A stretch of DNA of 64,000 nucleotides from Xiphophorus maculatus (Eukaryota > Chordata > Actinopteri > Cyprinodontiformes > Poeciliidae), in contig NC_036445.1 of the NCBI RefSeq assembly GCF_002775205.1, positions 2,128,802-2,192,801 of the forward strand, read 5' to 3'. Every line of letters begins with the position of its first letter. Positions within the stretch are counted from its first letter, which is position 1. Shown here piece after piece: positions 52,001 through 63,648 of the stretch. The notes below the pieces were generated by a model. It was given only the letters and a program-made list of their open reading frames with translations, made no database searches and had not been told where the DNA came from. Position numbers and translations under genes: made by a program.

Positions 52001-55000
52001 AAAATCTCACTGACTTTCTGAACCCAAGAGTCAGAACTGACATTTTTCAGCCTTGACGCATATGCGCTGAGACAAGTCTGAGACGCATCGAGAAAAAGGT
52101 TGAGAAAGGTTCACCGTCTTCGACTTTCATCCCTGCAGACCGGCGCTCGTGGTGCTGACGGCCACTGGGGCCTCCACCGACGCTTACCGAGGTCGCATCA
52201 CCGTCAGCGAGCGATCCATCACCATCAGCGCGGTTACAGGCGTCGATGAGGGCAGCTACACCGTCAGGGACAACAAAGGGGTTATCAAACACAAAGTGTG
52301 CCTGAATGTCATAGGTGAGGACAGCAGATGAAGGCTGAATATTTATCTTTACCTGTGCATGATTTGCTTTAGTGTCTTCATTCAGGATGTTGTTGTTGCT
52401 CTAGTTTTATGCTCCCCCGGCAGGCTGTAATGGCTTTTTAAAGACTCAAATCTTAATGGTAGGCTAATGCACTTACAGTGTGTAAGCAGAGAGACTGTGA
52501 AGTTATCAGATTGCCTCCCTTCTCTATTGTCTCTTGCAGAGCACAGAAACTTTGTGTTCCTTTCTGCTGATGAGAGACTGAAGATCAACCTGATTCTAAA
52601 CAGCTCCTTGGTCAAACTCCACTACACCCGAGATTCAGACTCCTCAGCCGTCCTGCTGATGGACAAGGGAGAGTTCACAAGTGTAACTATATACAAACTC
52701 TTATTTTCTTCAAAGATATTGCAAGATATTAGAACCGTTGTGTTGGGTTGCATAAAGCAACCCAATCTGGGCTCTTTTTGGTTGGATGACAAAATTCACA
52801 GTTAATATGTGACACTATAAAATATCTGTGTTATGATGTGTTTGGGAAAGGACCAAAGTTCAGAGACTGACTGGAAAAGAAAGAAAACAGTGTTCTTAAA
52901 TGATGCGCAATATGGAGAACTAACAAGTTAGAGTCGCAGTTGGAGCGGGTCGTGGAGGTCAGACAGAGAAATATGGAAGAATTAAAAACCAGGAGCGTAA
53001 ACACTAATGATAAAAAACTAGACGAACTAATAGGAGGAGATGTGCAGCAGCTGCAGGGACACAAAGAGAGCTCAAGAAATTCACTAATGTGGCTACAACT
53101 TACCAATAATAACAAATACAGTCAAAATATGACAAGATGTCAAACGTAAATTACCAAATAAATGATCTAAACACAAATACCTGTGGATTGTGACCTTAAA
53201 TTCTCTATACTGATTTAGTTTCAGTATATTTGGTCAAACTGACAATGTTGAAATGTTGCCCATAGTTGCTAATTTCACTGACTAGATAAATAAATGTGAA
53301 AATCTTCTGAGTCATTTATTGTTTCTTAGATTTCATGCAACCAGTAATTAAATCTCTGATAGAAAATGGGACAAAATAATAAAACAATGTAATTGAATTA
53401 GAGTTTAAAGTATTTATTCATGTTGTTTTATTTTTATTTATCTTGTTTTATTACATCCCCTTATGGTGAGTTAGCTATGACAAGCTATAATTTGCTCATA
53501 TATTAAATACTAAAAAACAATATCTTTGTCTACTTTTATCACCTGTTTCAGTACTACAACTATTAATTATTAATCCCTATACATGCACTAAGATGTCAGC
53601 ACATCTTATTCATGTTTTCTAATTAAACATCGTTTCATTCCAGGCTCAGGCAGATCTTGGTTTTAAGGACCGGCTCTCTGTGGAGGGTTCGATGGTCTTT
53701 CTAGATCAGATCAAGAGCTCAGACGCTGGACTCTTTAAGATCACGGACTTGCAGGGATTCACCGTGTCCACCGTCCATCTGGGATTGAAAGGTAAGCCGG
53801 GAATAGAGCAAACTGAGACTAGATTAGTGCCACAAGTCATGACTTTTGGTTTAAAACTTAATAAATTATACAAAGTGCTAAACAAAATGTTTCACATACA
53901 CAGAAAAGACTGAAAAGATTTCTGTTGAGTCAAAATTGACAACTCCGAAATGTTGATCGGACTGCAAGGAATCTGAGACCTGGGCTGATGTGATCCACTA
54001 GACCACATGTGTCAAACTTAAGGGGCATGGGCCTAATCCGGCCTGCCATAGTTTTTTATGTGGCCTTCTAGATGCTAGACTAAACACTAAGTGTGCTTAA
54101 ACATTAAGTTATCAATAAAATCAATGCAGTTTTTATCCATTTACTGCCAAATTATATTAACCAGTCCCTCCAGTTTCTTGAGAATTATCATGGAAATTCA
54201 CACATACACAAATACATAGTTGTGAGTTTATTGCATATTTCTCTCAAAATTTGTCAAAAAGTTTCTTATTTGTACTAAACAGCTGCCTCAGCTTTAACTG
54301 ATGTCCACGATCTATACAGTGAGTAATAAAACGTTGCGTTTACCGTCATAAATAAGGGTAAATATCGCAAATATTTTCAAAATAGTACCACAAACACTGT
54401 GATTTGTGATTTTTATTGCAAAAAATCACAAAAAGTATCACAAATTCCTTAACGGACTGAAAAGATGTTCAAAAATTTCATTCAATTTGAAGAATTCATT
54501 GATATGTTAACAGTTTATCAACAGGTTTTATCAATACATTCTGGCACAACTGGCCCTTTAAGAGCGTTCATGATTTTGATTTGGCCCAAAATAAAAATGA
54601 GTTTGACATCCTGATCTAGACCACCCAATATTTCTAAGACCAGTAGCAGCCAGTAAAGTGATTTGAAGACTGGTGTCATGTGATGCATTTTCCTAGTGTT
54701 GGTCAGGACCCTGGCAGCAGCCTGACTGATGTCTGGCTGTAAGGGACTTTGACCAAGTGATGACTGGAGTATAACGTTGTGTGTCATCAGCATACACATA
54801 ACAAATTATTCTGTAATACTACTTAATTCAAGCCAAGGGAAGCATGCATGTATTGAATAAAAGTGTTCAAATGACTGAGCCTTGAGGAACTCCATATGGG
54901 ATTTTTTTGTTTGCATTCATAATGACCAAATGACACAAAGGAAGTCCAGTTTGCTTATTGAAATCTGAACCAGCTAAGCTCAGTACCAGTAAGTCACACT

Positions 55001-57543
55001 CATTTTTCAGAAGACTTAAGTTTTTGACGCCCCTTTGTTTAAATGTACGGTATAGTATTAGTATTAGTATTAGTATAGTATTTACCAGCACATGTTCAGA
55101 GCTGTGGTGTTGTTGAAAACCTGACAGTAAAAATTTTAAAGATTTTTCTTCTTTTTAATAAGAAGAAGTAAATTTGTTGCTAAACTGCCTTTTCAATTAT
55201 TTCTATTTTTCAAAATTGTTAGGTTAGATATTAGTCTACTATGTAACCTACGCATCCATGAGAGGTTTGAACATGACAGTTTTTGCCTGTAAAGAAATGT
55301 TACGCTCTGTAATTTCAACACACATCTTACAGAAATGAGGTTGTGTGTTTTTTCTCCTTTCTTGATTAGGAGGAATTTATCTTTGGTTGTTATAACTCAA
55401 TATGCTACTTCTCTCTGCCTCCCCACAGCCTACAAAATGGAGTCCCTCTATGTGGCTATCATTGCCCTGCTGGGCCTGCTGGCTTTCCTTCTGCTGGTTT
55501 GCCTTCTGTCCTGCCTGATCAAAGTGAAGAAGAGGGCCAACAGGGCTGCTGCACTGGAGAAACTGGCTCAGAACGCTGGCAAAGAAGACGAGGGCGAGGC
55601 CTTTAGACAGGTCTGATATATTCACAATCACATGTGACAACGAAGGTTTCTCCAATGCAATTATTAACCTTCATGTGTTTGTGCTGGATTGTAACAGGTG
55701 GTCAAGAACATCACTAAACTGAGCGAGGAGTCCAAGCATTCCCAAGCTGACAACACAGAGAAATCTCAAAGCACTGAGGTAGACATCAAGGTAAGGAGAC
55801 ATCACCCCCCATTCTTTAAGCTAAGACAGAGAAGTATTAATAATGACTGAATATTTTTTATGCTGTTTTCTGCGTTTAGACAGTTGCAGCTTATTCAGAA
55901 CGCTGCTGCTAGAGTCCTGACTAAGATCAAGAAAGTGGATCACATCAGTCCAGGTCTCAGATTCCTTGCAGTGGCTTCCTGTGCAACAAAGAATAAAAGC
56001 GTTGAATGATTTAGGGCCAAAATGTATCTCTGATCCGTTCACGTTTTATGAACTGTTCTGACTTCTCAGGTCTTCTGGGGGTTATCTTATTTTCCTGAAA
56101 AGGTTAAAGTAAACATGCAGATTTTCTGCACCACAACAAACTCCCAGAAAACCTGAGGCCTGCCCTAACCTTCAGTTCTCCTAAGTTAAAGCTGAAACTG
56201 TTTCTGTTTGCCGCGGCCTTTTATTGAGTTAAATATGTTTCAACCTCGATCCAAAGCCTGCAGCCAGCCCATGCCCGGTGCATTGTAGCTGAGCTATGAC
56301 TCGCTCTTCCTGTTCTATGCAATTTCAGCTTACTCCTTCCTTCTTTCCTTTCCTGCTCTGTCTGCAACAGATGGACTCAACTCCAGTTTGTCATGAATAT
56401 GAATATGATGCTAATTTAAGGCTTTCAAAGGTTAATTTGGATGGTTCTGCTTACAGGGTGAAGTGGCGATACAGCTTTTCAATAGGAAAGGGTGCACAAG
56501 ATTTAATTTATTGTGGCGTACAGGGTCTAAATTATACACAGACCCTCACTAATTTGAGGATAAAGGCCTGTATAATTTTGACCCTCTGTAGTTTGGAGAA
56601 ACCAATTCTGGTTTTAAGAGTCAATGAAGTTGGTTTAAATGTGTGTTTGAAAGCCTTAAGTTAGTGTAATACGCAAACCCATGATGAGTGTATGTAAACG
56701 TCTCACCTGGACTCTTCAAATTGAACAGCTAATAATGTTCACTCGTTGTCTGTGTGAATGCAGGGTCTGGAGGTTTCTTCTAAAGAGGTTGGCGTTGGTA
56801 ATCTAGAGACCAGTGACTCCGGCGTTGGCTTCAACACTGCTCTCCCACTCGATACTGACACTGATGTCCCCGATCAAATCCCCGATTCTGAGGCTGTAAG
56901 CATCTCTGTTGCTCCTGAAATCAAACCAAGCCCTCCTTCCGCTGCTGAGTCTAAGCCAGCTGCTCCACTGGTACCAGAACCTAAAGCAAGCCCTGTTCCT
57001 GAGACGAAAAAAGCCCCGGACCCGCCCATTGAAGCAATGCTGGACACACCCAAACCAGTAGATGCTAAACTTAGCCCAACCCCGAGTATGAAGTCTGGTT
57101 TGAGTCCAGCTGAAACAAAACCTGCACCCAGTCCAAGTCCAGAACCCAAGACTGGACTGAGTCCAGCTGATCCAAAACCTGCTGCTAGTCCAAGTTCAGA
57201 ACCTAAGACTAGTCTAAGTCCTGCTGATCCAAAGCCTGCACCCACTCCAAGTCCAGAACCGAAGATTTCTCCGCCTGCAGTCACCACTCCAACACCTGAC
57301 ACTAAGAGTCCAGCGGCTTCAACTCCTGAGCCCACCAAACCGAGCCCAGCAGAACCCATCACTAATGGCACACCAGATCCGGGACCCGATTCCAAAGCAA
57401 GCCCGGATCATGCAGAAATCATCAAAGACCCAACTCCAAAAGAGGTTTCCACTAAAACCCACGAAGTGGAGCTGAAGTCCAGCAGCGTCATTCCAGAGGG
57501 CAGCAAAGACGGCGCCGCAGCCAAAGATCCGACTACGACCTGA
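49053..57543 (+). CDS. Type I membrane protein with three cysteine-poor Ig-like repeats and Pro-rich tail
   Basis: Not recognised as a named gene. Exons: 49053-49116, 49352-49372, 49484-49756, 51869-51989, 52139-52314, 52540-52682, 53644-53791, 55429-55610, 55698-55790 and 56764-57543 (stop TGA). Frames join to 666 residues. A signal peptide ([12 protein letters not shown], cleavage near 25) precedes three repeats at about 28-119, 120-218 and 219-315. Each ends in an Ig F-strand-like motif ([29 protein letters not shown]) without the usual Cys. Repeat 2 has two Cys at unusual places (near its start, CTIEQ, and near its end, KVCLNV). Potential N-glycosylation sites are NRS, NLT and NSS. A transmembrane helix (about 322-346) is followed by a KVKKR stop-transfer, then a 320-residue tail with SGVGFN and acidic DTDTDVPD, a 19-residue tandem repeat, and many PxxP. 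The phase-1 exon borders around the repeats are typical of extracellular modules. It is probably a cell-surface receptor or adhesion protein; the ligand is unknown. Confidence 0.85.
54004..54613. mobile_element. Non-autonomous hAT element (family B) in the Ig-like gene
   Basis: The left end CACATGTGTCAAACTTAAGG and the right end, on the minus strand, CAGGATGTCAAACTCAT pair as terminal repeats. The flanks CACTAGAC (53996-54003) and ATCTAGAC (54614-54621) agree at six of eight bases. The same internal order (TTTTTTATGTGGCC ... CTGGCACAACTGGCCCTTTA ... GATTTGGCCC) is seen at 7749-8336, so the two are copies of one family. It lies in the intron between exons 53644-53791 and 55429-55610. Confidence 0.8.
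54620..55095. repeat. Probable retroelement fragments
   Basis: Stretches such as TTTGAAGACTGGTGTCATGT, GACCCTGGCAGCAGCCTGAC and TGAGCCTTGAGGAACTCCAT are wordings I associate with widespread fish non-LTR retroelements, apparently antisense to their coding direction. A (GTATTA)n run ends the segment near 55050-55075. Exact borders cannot be set. Confidence 0.45.
55860..56260 (+). mobile_element. Non-LTR retrotransposon (L2/Rex-like) 3' fragment
   Basis: A degraded frame reads [20 protein letters not shown], then [11 protein letters not shown] and [10 protein letters not shown]. This is the C-terminal part of the reverse transcriptase ORF of a common fish LINE (family wording [17 protein letters not shown], LxGLGPKYISD). 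It is 5'-truncated, as is usual, and full of stops. It sits in the last intron of the Ig-like gene. Confidence 0.75.
57097..57267 (+). repeat. 57-bp coding minisatellite (three units)
   Basis: Three in-frame 57-bp units (57097-57153, 57154-57210, 57211-57267) in the last exon of the Ig-like gene encode 19-residue repeats. Each has the form [GS]LSPA(E/D)xKPA and then P(S/T)PSPEPKx, with minor changes. Unit boundaries fall on codons, so repeat-number changes would keep the frame. Confidence 0.9.
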
Positions 57544-60500
57544 AAACCGCAGCTCCGAAAACACGAGGAACCCCCACAGATCCCCGTCTACCACCACCGC
57601 AGACAATCAAACACCCCCTACCAAAATGGTGAGGAAACCACAGCAAGCTGGGGCGATGGCGATACTAAACCCACAGTGATACTCTAACCTTTGAGACTTT
57701 CTGACTGACACAGTTTAAATAACAAAAGTGGCTTTTAATCTTTAACCGTTTCAGTTTTGTCGCCTCGTTTTCTATTAATTTTAGTGGAAAAAACTGCCAA
57801 ACTGCAAATTAAATCATTTGCAGAGTTTACAACTAAAATATTAACTCCATATGAAGTGTTTTATAGGATATCCAAAAAAAAAAAAAAGGGTTTACGGCAT
57901 TTTATCATATCAGTGTAGCAAAAATTTCGTATTAACTTTGAACTAACCACTGGTTCTCATTGAGAAGACTGTTCCTCTAACAGCATGTGGATAAAACTCA
58001 CAAAACAAAACTTCTTCAGCTTAAGCATGAATGGATTAAATGTTGACGTTATTGATACTGAAGTGTCCATAATAACAAGATTTTCAGAAATTTTACCAAA
58101 TAGAAAAAATTAGCACAAATAGTAATGTTCATTGTCTTAACCACTACTAATAGGCCTTTATGCAGAGATTCAGAAAACATCTTAGATCTTTCAAATGTGT
58201 TTTAGCAGAAAATCCCTGAAGTCCTGATGATCTAGTTTTGGTCAAACCTTTATATGGTTTTATAAATAACTTTGTTTAAATCCCAGCTGTATTACAGTTT
58301 ACTGTCCAAACTTTCTTTACTTCCTACTACCTTCCTGTTTCTGCTTCATATTGGTTTCCCAAGGACGAAATTCTGAAACAAATCCCAAACAGGTGGAACG
58401 GGACTCCTCTAGTAGCATGTTTATTTGTTTTTCCTTGCTAATTTTTCTTTTATGTCTGTTTTCTTTTACTTTAAAGCCATTTAACCAGATCTTTCCTTCA
58501 ATAGAACATGCGACTAAAACTTGAAAGTCTGAATTTATGAGAAGCCGAATACAAAACAATAAGAACAATGTTATCTACACTTTTAACCAGAGAGATTTGG
58601 ATAGTTTTGTCATTACGATTGAAAGGAATAAATGCAATTGTTTGAAAATAAATAGTTACAATCAGCCACTAACCATAGATTAAAGAAAGGCTTTTGTATT
58701 ATTATTCTAAAGACAGCGTCTAATTGAGTTGTATAAAAAATTAAATACAATGGCCGCCTTAAGCTGAAATCCTAGCTGGACCATTGGCAACATCAAGTTC
58801 ACTATGCAATGTGGTTTCTAGACATATAAAACTTACTCAAATCTGCAGGAGTAAAGGTTTGTATCTTATTAACCCACACATACAATCTTTATGTGATTGT
58901 GTTTGCTGGTTGAGAATGGGATGGAATATGTTTGTTAATGGTAGTTAGCAATAAGTAAAAAATCCCAGTGAATTCCTCCTACAGGACAAATTGGACCCAG
59001 CACATGTTGACATGTTTTGGTGGCAGTGACAAAAAGCATAAATCTCTCTCTGTTATGAGAATAGTTCAGCTTTTTAAATGAGGTTCTGGTGAAAAATTGA
59101 AGGAGTTAACATTTACCTTCAGTGTCCTTTGGTGTCTTTATTTTACATAAATACAGATTATTTTAGATTAGTCGGAGAGGGGCCAAGATTAAACTGAACC
59201 TCTACTATCCCAAAACAAATAACTGTAGGAACCTTTAAAACAGTTTCAATTGCATTAAATAAACAGAAGCTAATAATTATTGATCTGGGAAATGGAGATC
59301 TGTGGTCCACCACAAACCTTCAAATGTGAAACGAACTGAGAGAGCAACCTCCAAAGTGTTTAAGATCAGAGTAACTCACATATGAATAAAGTGTTGCATG
59401 GTGGAAAAATACTACAGCGGTTTATATTAGTGCTATTCTGTTGATTTTTACTCTTTCTTACTTTTATAATAGACAGTTTCTCTGATCAGAATCACTTTAC
59501 AAGTTTCATTCTGAGTCCATGTTTCACGGAGGAAGATTATTGGTGGTGCACGGCCTCCAAACTTTGCCACGTATACCAAACATTATATTTTTAGTAAATA
59601 ACCAATTAAAATGTGACAACAGTTTAAAGATTTCTAGGTAAGTGTTCACATTAACCAGTGTGTTTTTTTTTAAAGGAGTAGAAGTTCATTTTGGTCTTGA
59701 CATCAACTAATCTGAATTTATAGTAAATGAGTTATCTACTGCAGGTTTGATGTTAATTAGCTATAATCTTTAACTTGACTTCAAAAATCCTGAGCTGTCT
59801 CTTTAAGGTGAGTACAGTGTGAGGTTTTTATTTGTGCGTTCACACTGTCTCCTTTAAACTGGTTTGAGTGTGTCCGGCGGTATACCACTAAAACCAAAAC
59901 AATTTCCTTGTAAGTTTTCCCTAGTAAAAAATAGGTGCATAAATAATTACATATTTATGTAAGGAAATAAATTTTCTACCTCGTGTTTCCCTGGTACAGG
60001 TTTCATATCCTGGAATTAACTAAAAACCTTGGAAATACGGAAGCAGCACAAAATGATTCAAAGTAAATCACTCAGCTGGGCTTCCTTTGTAGTTTTTCCT
60101 GAAAGTTCAATCCTTAGAAGTAACAGATGATGATTTCTTAAAAAGCCATAAAAGAAGATGTCAGATTTGATACGAAGACAACACAAATTGAAATTATATA
60201 CGTATACAAATGTGCCTCAGAGTCGTATAAACCAACAACATCTACAGTCAGAATGAAAATTTGTAATGTAAATCACTGTATGGGACTGCCTGGATCTGTG
60301 TGGGAACCACTGTCACATTTGGCAATACTGACAATAACCTTTATATAAACACACACACACACACACATGAAAAACACACACTGTAAATAATGCATGTGTT
60401 TGCCAGTTTAACCCTTCAGTGGCTGAATGTTCCTAATGTATAAAGCACTTCTTGTCTCACATTAAACAAATAAAACCTGAACTAATTCAAATTTTCTCCC

Positions 60501-61599
60501 CAACCTTAAATCTAATATATAAATGCTTTTACAGATACTATATATACTAATCTTCACTAATGTCTTGAACTAATGTAACAACCCAGATATTAGCTCCTTT
60601 TAGCGCAGTTATCAATGAAACATATCTCTTACACTGTATTAAACATGCTTAGCCTACGTCACTTTAATCATCAACCGCAGCATGCCCAAAACATCTTCTG
60701 AGCTTCTTATCGTCCACAAGTCGTACCTGTGCGAAGTGATATATCAGTGTTGCAGTTATTGTGTGTCCGGGACCCGTCTGTTGCGTCTGTGTGCCTACGG
60801 TTTGGTTTATGACGTATAAATGATCAAACGTGTGCTGAAGCTATGCACTGGCGGTTTGTACAGAGTGAAATGTGTACTGTCTGTGTGTTTGGTATCCATG
60901 TGCCTGCTCAAACTGTGTTTCAAGCCAAGAGCGTGGATGTGTTCAGAACCACAAAAAGAAGAAAAAAAAAACTAAACACAAAGTAAAGTATTGATATTTG
61001 AGCTCGTTTTGTTTTTGTTTCAGTGCCTACGATGTTTATTGGATGGTCTTTAGTCACTTCCTGGTGGCAAACAGGACATTTTACATACACCTGAACGCCA
61101 CTTCTTCACCTAAAATGAGCTTCTATGAGTGAGTGACTGAAGCAAAGAGGAAAATGTAACTTTATTTTATGATGTGTAGCATGCAGATGGCTAAATATGC
61201 TTTATTTGAATAGCTTGAATCTGAGAGTTTATTTAGGAATTAACAATAGCAGCAAATTAATTTGAAAGATTGCTGTGGGTTGTTTGGTCAAATAGTGGTG
61301 GCTAAAATATAGCTATTATTAAGAATATTATTATTAAAATATCTTCAATGATTGATGATGTGTAAAAAGCATTATAATAAATACAATATTCTAGTGCAGC
61401 AGCATAATCTCATATTAAATATTTATAAAAATCCAACTTGACATTTAGTCAGAGAAACAAAAAAGCAAATTTAACAAAATCACAAGTGTCACAAACAAAA
61501 CTGACCCATACTTAAAAGTTTATGTAGATCAAAGAGTATATATAGTTTAAGTCATTAATCTATGACTTTCTGTTTTCCTTTATACATATGACATATTAT
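57544..61599 (+). other. 3' UTR of the Ig-like gene and downstream intergenic DNA
   Basis: No further coding exon is recognised. AATAAA occurs at 58627-58632 and 60469-60474 among others, so the 3' UTR may be long. An (AC)n tract lies at about 60350-60366. The region is otherwise AT-rich without a transposon signature I can name. Confidence 0.4.
60350..60366. repeat. (AC)n microsatellite
   Basis: A short AC dinucleotide run downstream of the Ig-like gene. Confidence 0.9.
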
Positions 61600-62056
61600 G
61601 GAGGTCTATTTTTTCTTGGCCACTTAACTTAAGAAAGATGGAAAGGATCAGAGAATATGTAATTCAAGAAAGGCATGTTTGTGATGGTCTTTAGAAATTA
61701 GAAAAGGTCTTAAAGAAATTAAGACAACATCTTAAGTTGTCTTAAGTTGAAGACAACTTAAGATTAGAGGCATTTTTGTATCATCAAGTTGCCATAAAAT
61801 CCAACAGACACTGTAAACATGACAAGCATGGCAGGAAAAAAAAAAGACTTATTCTAATCAGCGGTCACAAATTAAAACATGGGGGGTTTGCTACCCTGTG
61901 CCATTATCTGGAACTGTAAACTTTATCCAGATTGAGTCTTGTGAAAACAAACATTACTGGGGTTTTGTGAAAAACAAAAGACTGATATTAAAAACACAAT
62001 ATCTCTTTCCTGGTGTGAAGTACAGTGGGGGCTCTGTGATGATGTGGGGATGCTTA
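61600..62056 (+). mobile_element. Tc1-like transposase relic interrupted by a MITE
   Basis: A degraded frame includes MERIREYVIQERH near the left and GVKYSGGSVMMWGC immediately before 62056, which corresponds to the Tc1 GGGSVMxWGCF motif. Near 61730-61765 the DNA contains a self-complementary stretch (CTTAAGTTGTCTTAAGTTGA with GACAACTTAAG). The frame is broken by stops and then by insertion of the MITE at 62057. Confidence 0.65.
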
Positions 62057-62457
62057 CACTGCAAAAACACAAAATCTTACCAAGAGTTTTTGGTCTAGTT
62101 TCTAATGCAAATATCTTAGTTCACTTGGAATAAGATACAACTAACTTACAAGTAGCTTTTCAGCAAGATATAGTGACTTGTTTTAAATGAACAATTCCTG
62201 AATATTGATGACGAAAGTATTAGCGATAAGTGAAATAATCTGAAACACATTTCAACTTATATGGGAAAAATGTCTTATTGCATATCCATAACTATAACTT
62301 TTGCATCAATACTAAGGAATTATTGACTTAAAACAAGCTCCTGTATCTTGCTGAAATCTTACTTATGAATCAGTTTTGTCTTATTTCAAGGGTACTGAGA
62401 CATTTCCAGTAGAAACTACACTGAAAATTCTTGGTAAGATTTTGTGCTTTTGCAGTG
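62057..62457. repeat. CACTGCAAAAA-type MITE, complete copy
   Basis: This 401-bp element has matching inverted ends, CACTGCAAAAACACAAAATC on the left and the same string with small differences on the opposite strand at the right (CACTGCAAAAGCACAAAATC). It is flanked by TA (62055-62056 and 62458-62459). TA duplication suggests a Tc1/mariner-mobilised MITE. Internally it is loosely palindromic and has no coding capacity. A truncated copy lies at 1350-1609. Confidence 0.88.
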
Positions 62458-62514
62458 TAAGTGGATGGCATCATGATTTCTTTCTATCCTGCCCGTTGTG
62501 GGCCTGGTTCTCTC

Positions 62515-62710
62515 AGGATGTGTCACGAATTCATCACAGGGCGCCAAAATGACACACAGTCTCCCATACCTAAGACCATTTCAGAGTCAAACCAAAAGTC
62601 ATGTTCTCATGCCCAGAGAGAACCATAGCATGCTAAAGAAGAACATGCAAACCTGATGCAGAAAGATCCCCGACCAGGAAGGACCTTCTGATTCACCTCC
62701 ATGCTGCCTG
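62515..62710 (+). repeat. Fragment of a common fish interspersed repeat
   Basis: Contains ATGACACACAGTCTCCCATA, GAACATGCAAACCTGATGCA and GAAAGATCCCCGACCAGGAA, the later part of the repeat that also appears at 42749-42890 (opening part) and 1617-1745 (antisense). Confidence 0.65.
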
Positions 62711-63648
62711 TCTAAATGTTTGTCTATCAATAGTTGTTGTTAGAAGATTATGCTGCAGCAGTAAAAAAGTCATTTACTTTAAGGCTTTTTACTCGAGGGG
62801 TGTCTCTAAATTACAGGGCTGTTGTGTTAAGACGAAGTATTGAACATGACCAGCCTTTGTTTTGTTTTTTTCTTGCACCCAACGAAGGCTTTGTGTAGCT
62901 AGATCAGAGTTATCACATCATACCGGTTCCAGAAACATTCTGACGACTCAAAGAGAGAAACCTCCTCTGTTGCCACCACAGGTTCTCCTTACACTAAGCC
63001 AGTCGTGTCTGTCCTCTCTGATCACTGCTGCTGTGATGGACTGTTTGTGGTGTGGCGTCCCCACATGGTCTCTCTGTTCTTCCATTTTGCACAATTCTTC
63101 ACACGGATGTTTTGTATTGACAAATGGTCACTTTGTTTTTCTTTATTTCATGCCTAAATGAATACTAAGAATAAACAAAAAGGTTATGCCATCTTCTGTC
63201 TTCTTGTCTTCCTCTGTCACAGCAGCACAGCTGGTTTGATCCCAGAGCTTTTCCTTTCTATTCTCAGTTTAATAAATCATTTAGTGTCAACTATAATTAC
63301 ATTTTGGATATCAAGCACCATTCCCTCACCTCTCATTCCCTGCGCCATTTTCTGAGCTCCCACAACCTTGCAGGGAGGTGTCATAGCAACATAGCAGAGA
63401 TATTTATACGCAGGCCAAAGGTTACGTCATGAAGCTCTTTGCACCTGCTGCTGTTTGCTTCTATTTTCTAAAGAGTCCACTTTACATGTTAATAAAAGAC
63501 CAGTCTTAAAACCATTTTAATAAATGCAGACATTGTGTAACTTGGCTGCTCATTCTGCATTATAGAAAACAATCAGTCTGGAAATTAAATGTTTCTGTTT
63601 ACAATAGTTATTAGTAATAATTTACATTTCTTCTTGTTTCTGTTTTAA
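62711..63648. other. Intergenic sequence, no gene recognised
   Basis: Mixed-composition DNA from the repeat tail to the terminal repeat. An open frame at 62862-63161 has a good pyrimidine tract before it, but its translation shows no domain or similarity that I recognise, so I do not call it a gene. It could be the end of a neighbouring transcript. Confidence 0.35.

Noticed and set aside
56874-57395. 173-codon minus-strand frame opposite the last exon of the Ig-like gene
   Set aside because: Gly/Leu/Val-rich antisense of a Pro-rich coding minisatellite. It has no start context, splice support or similarity.
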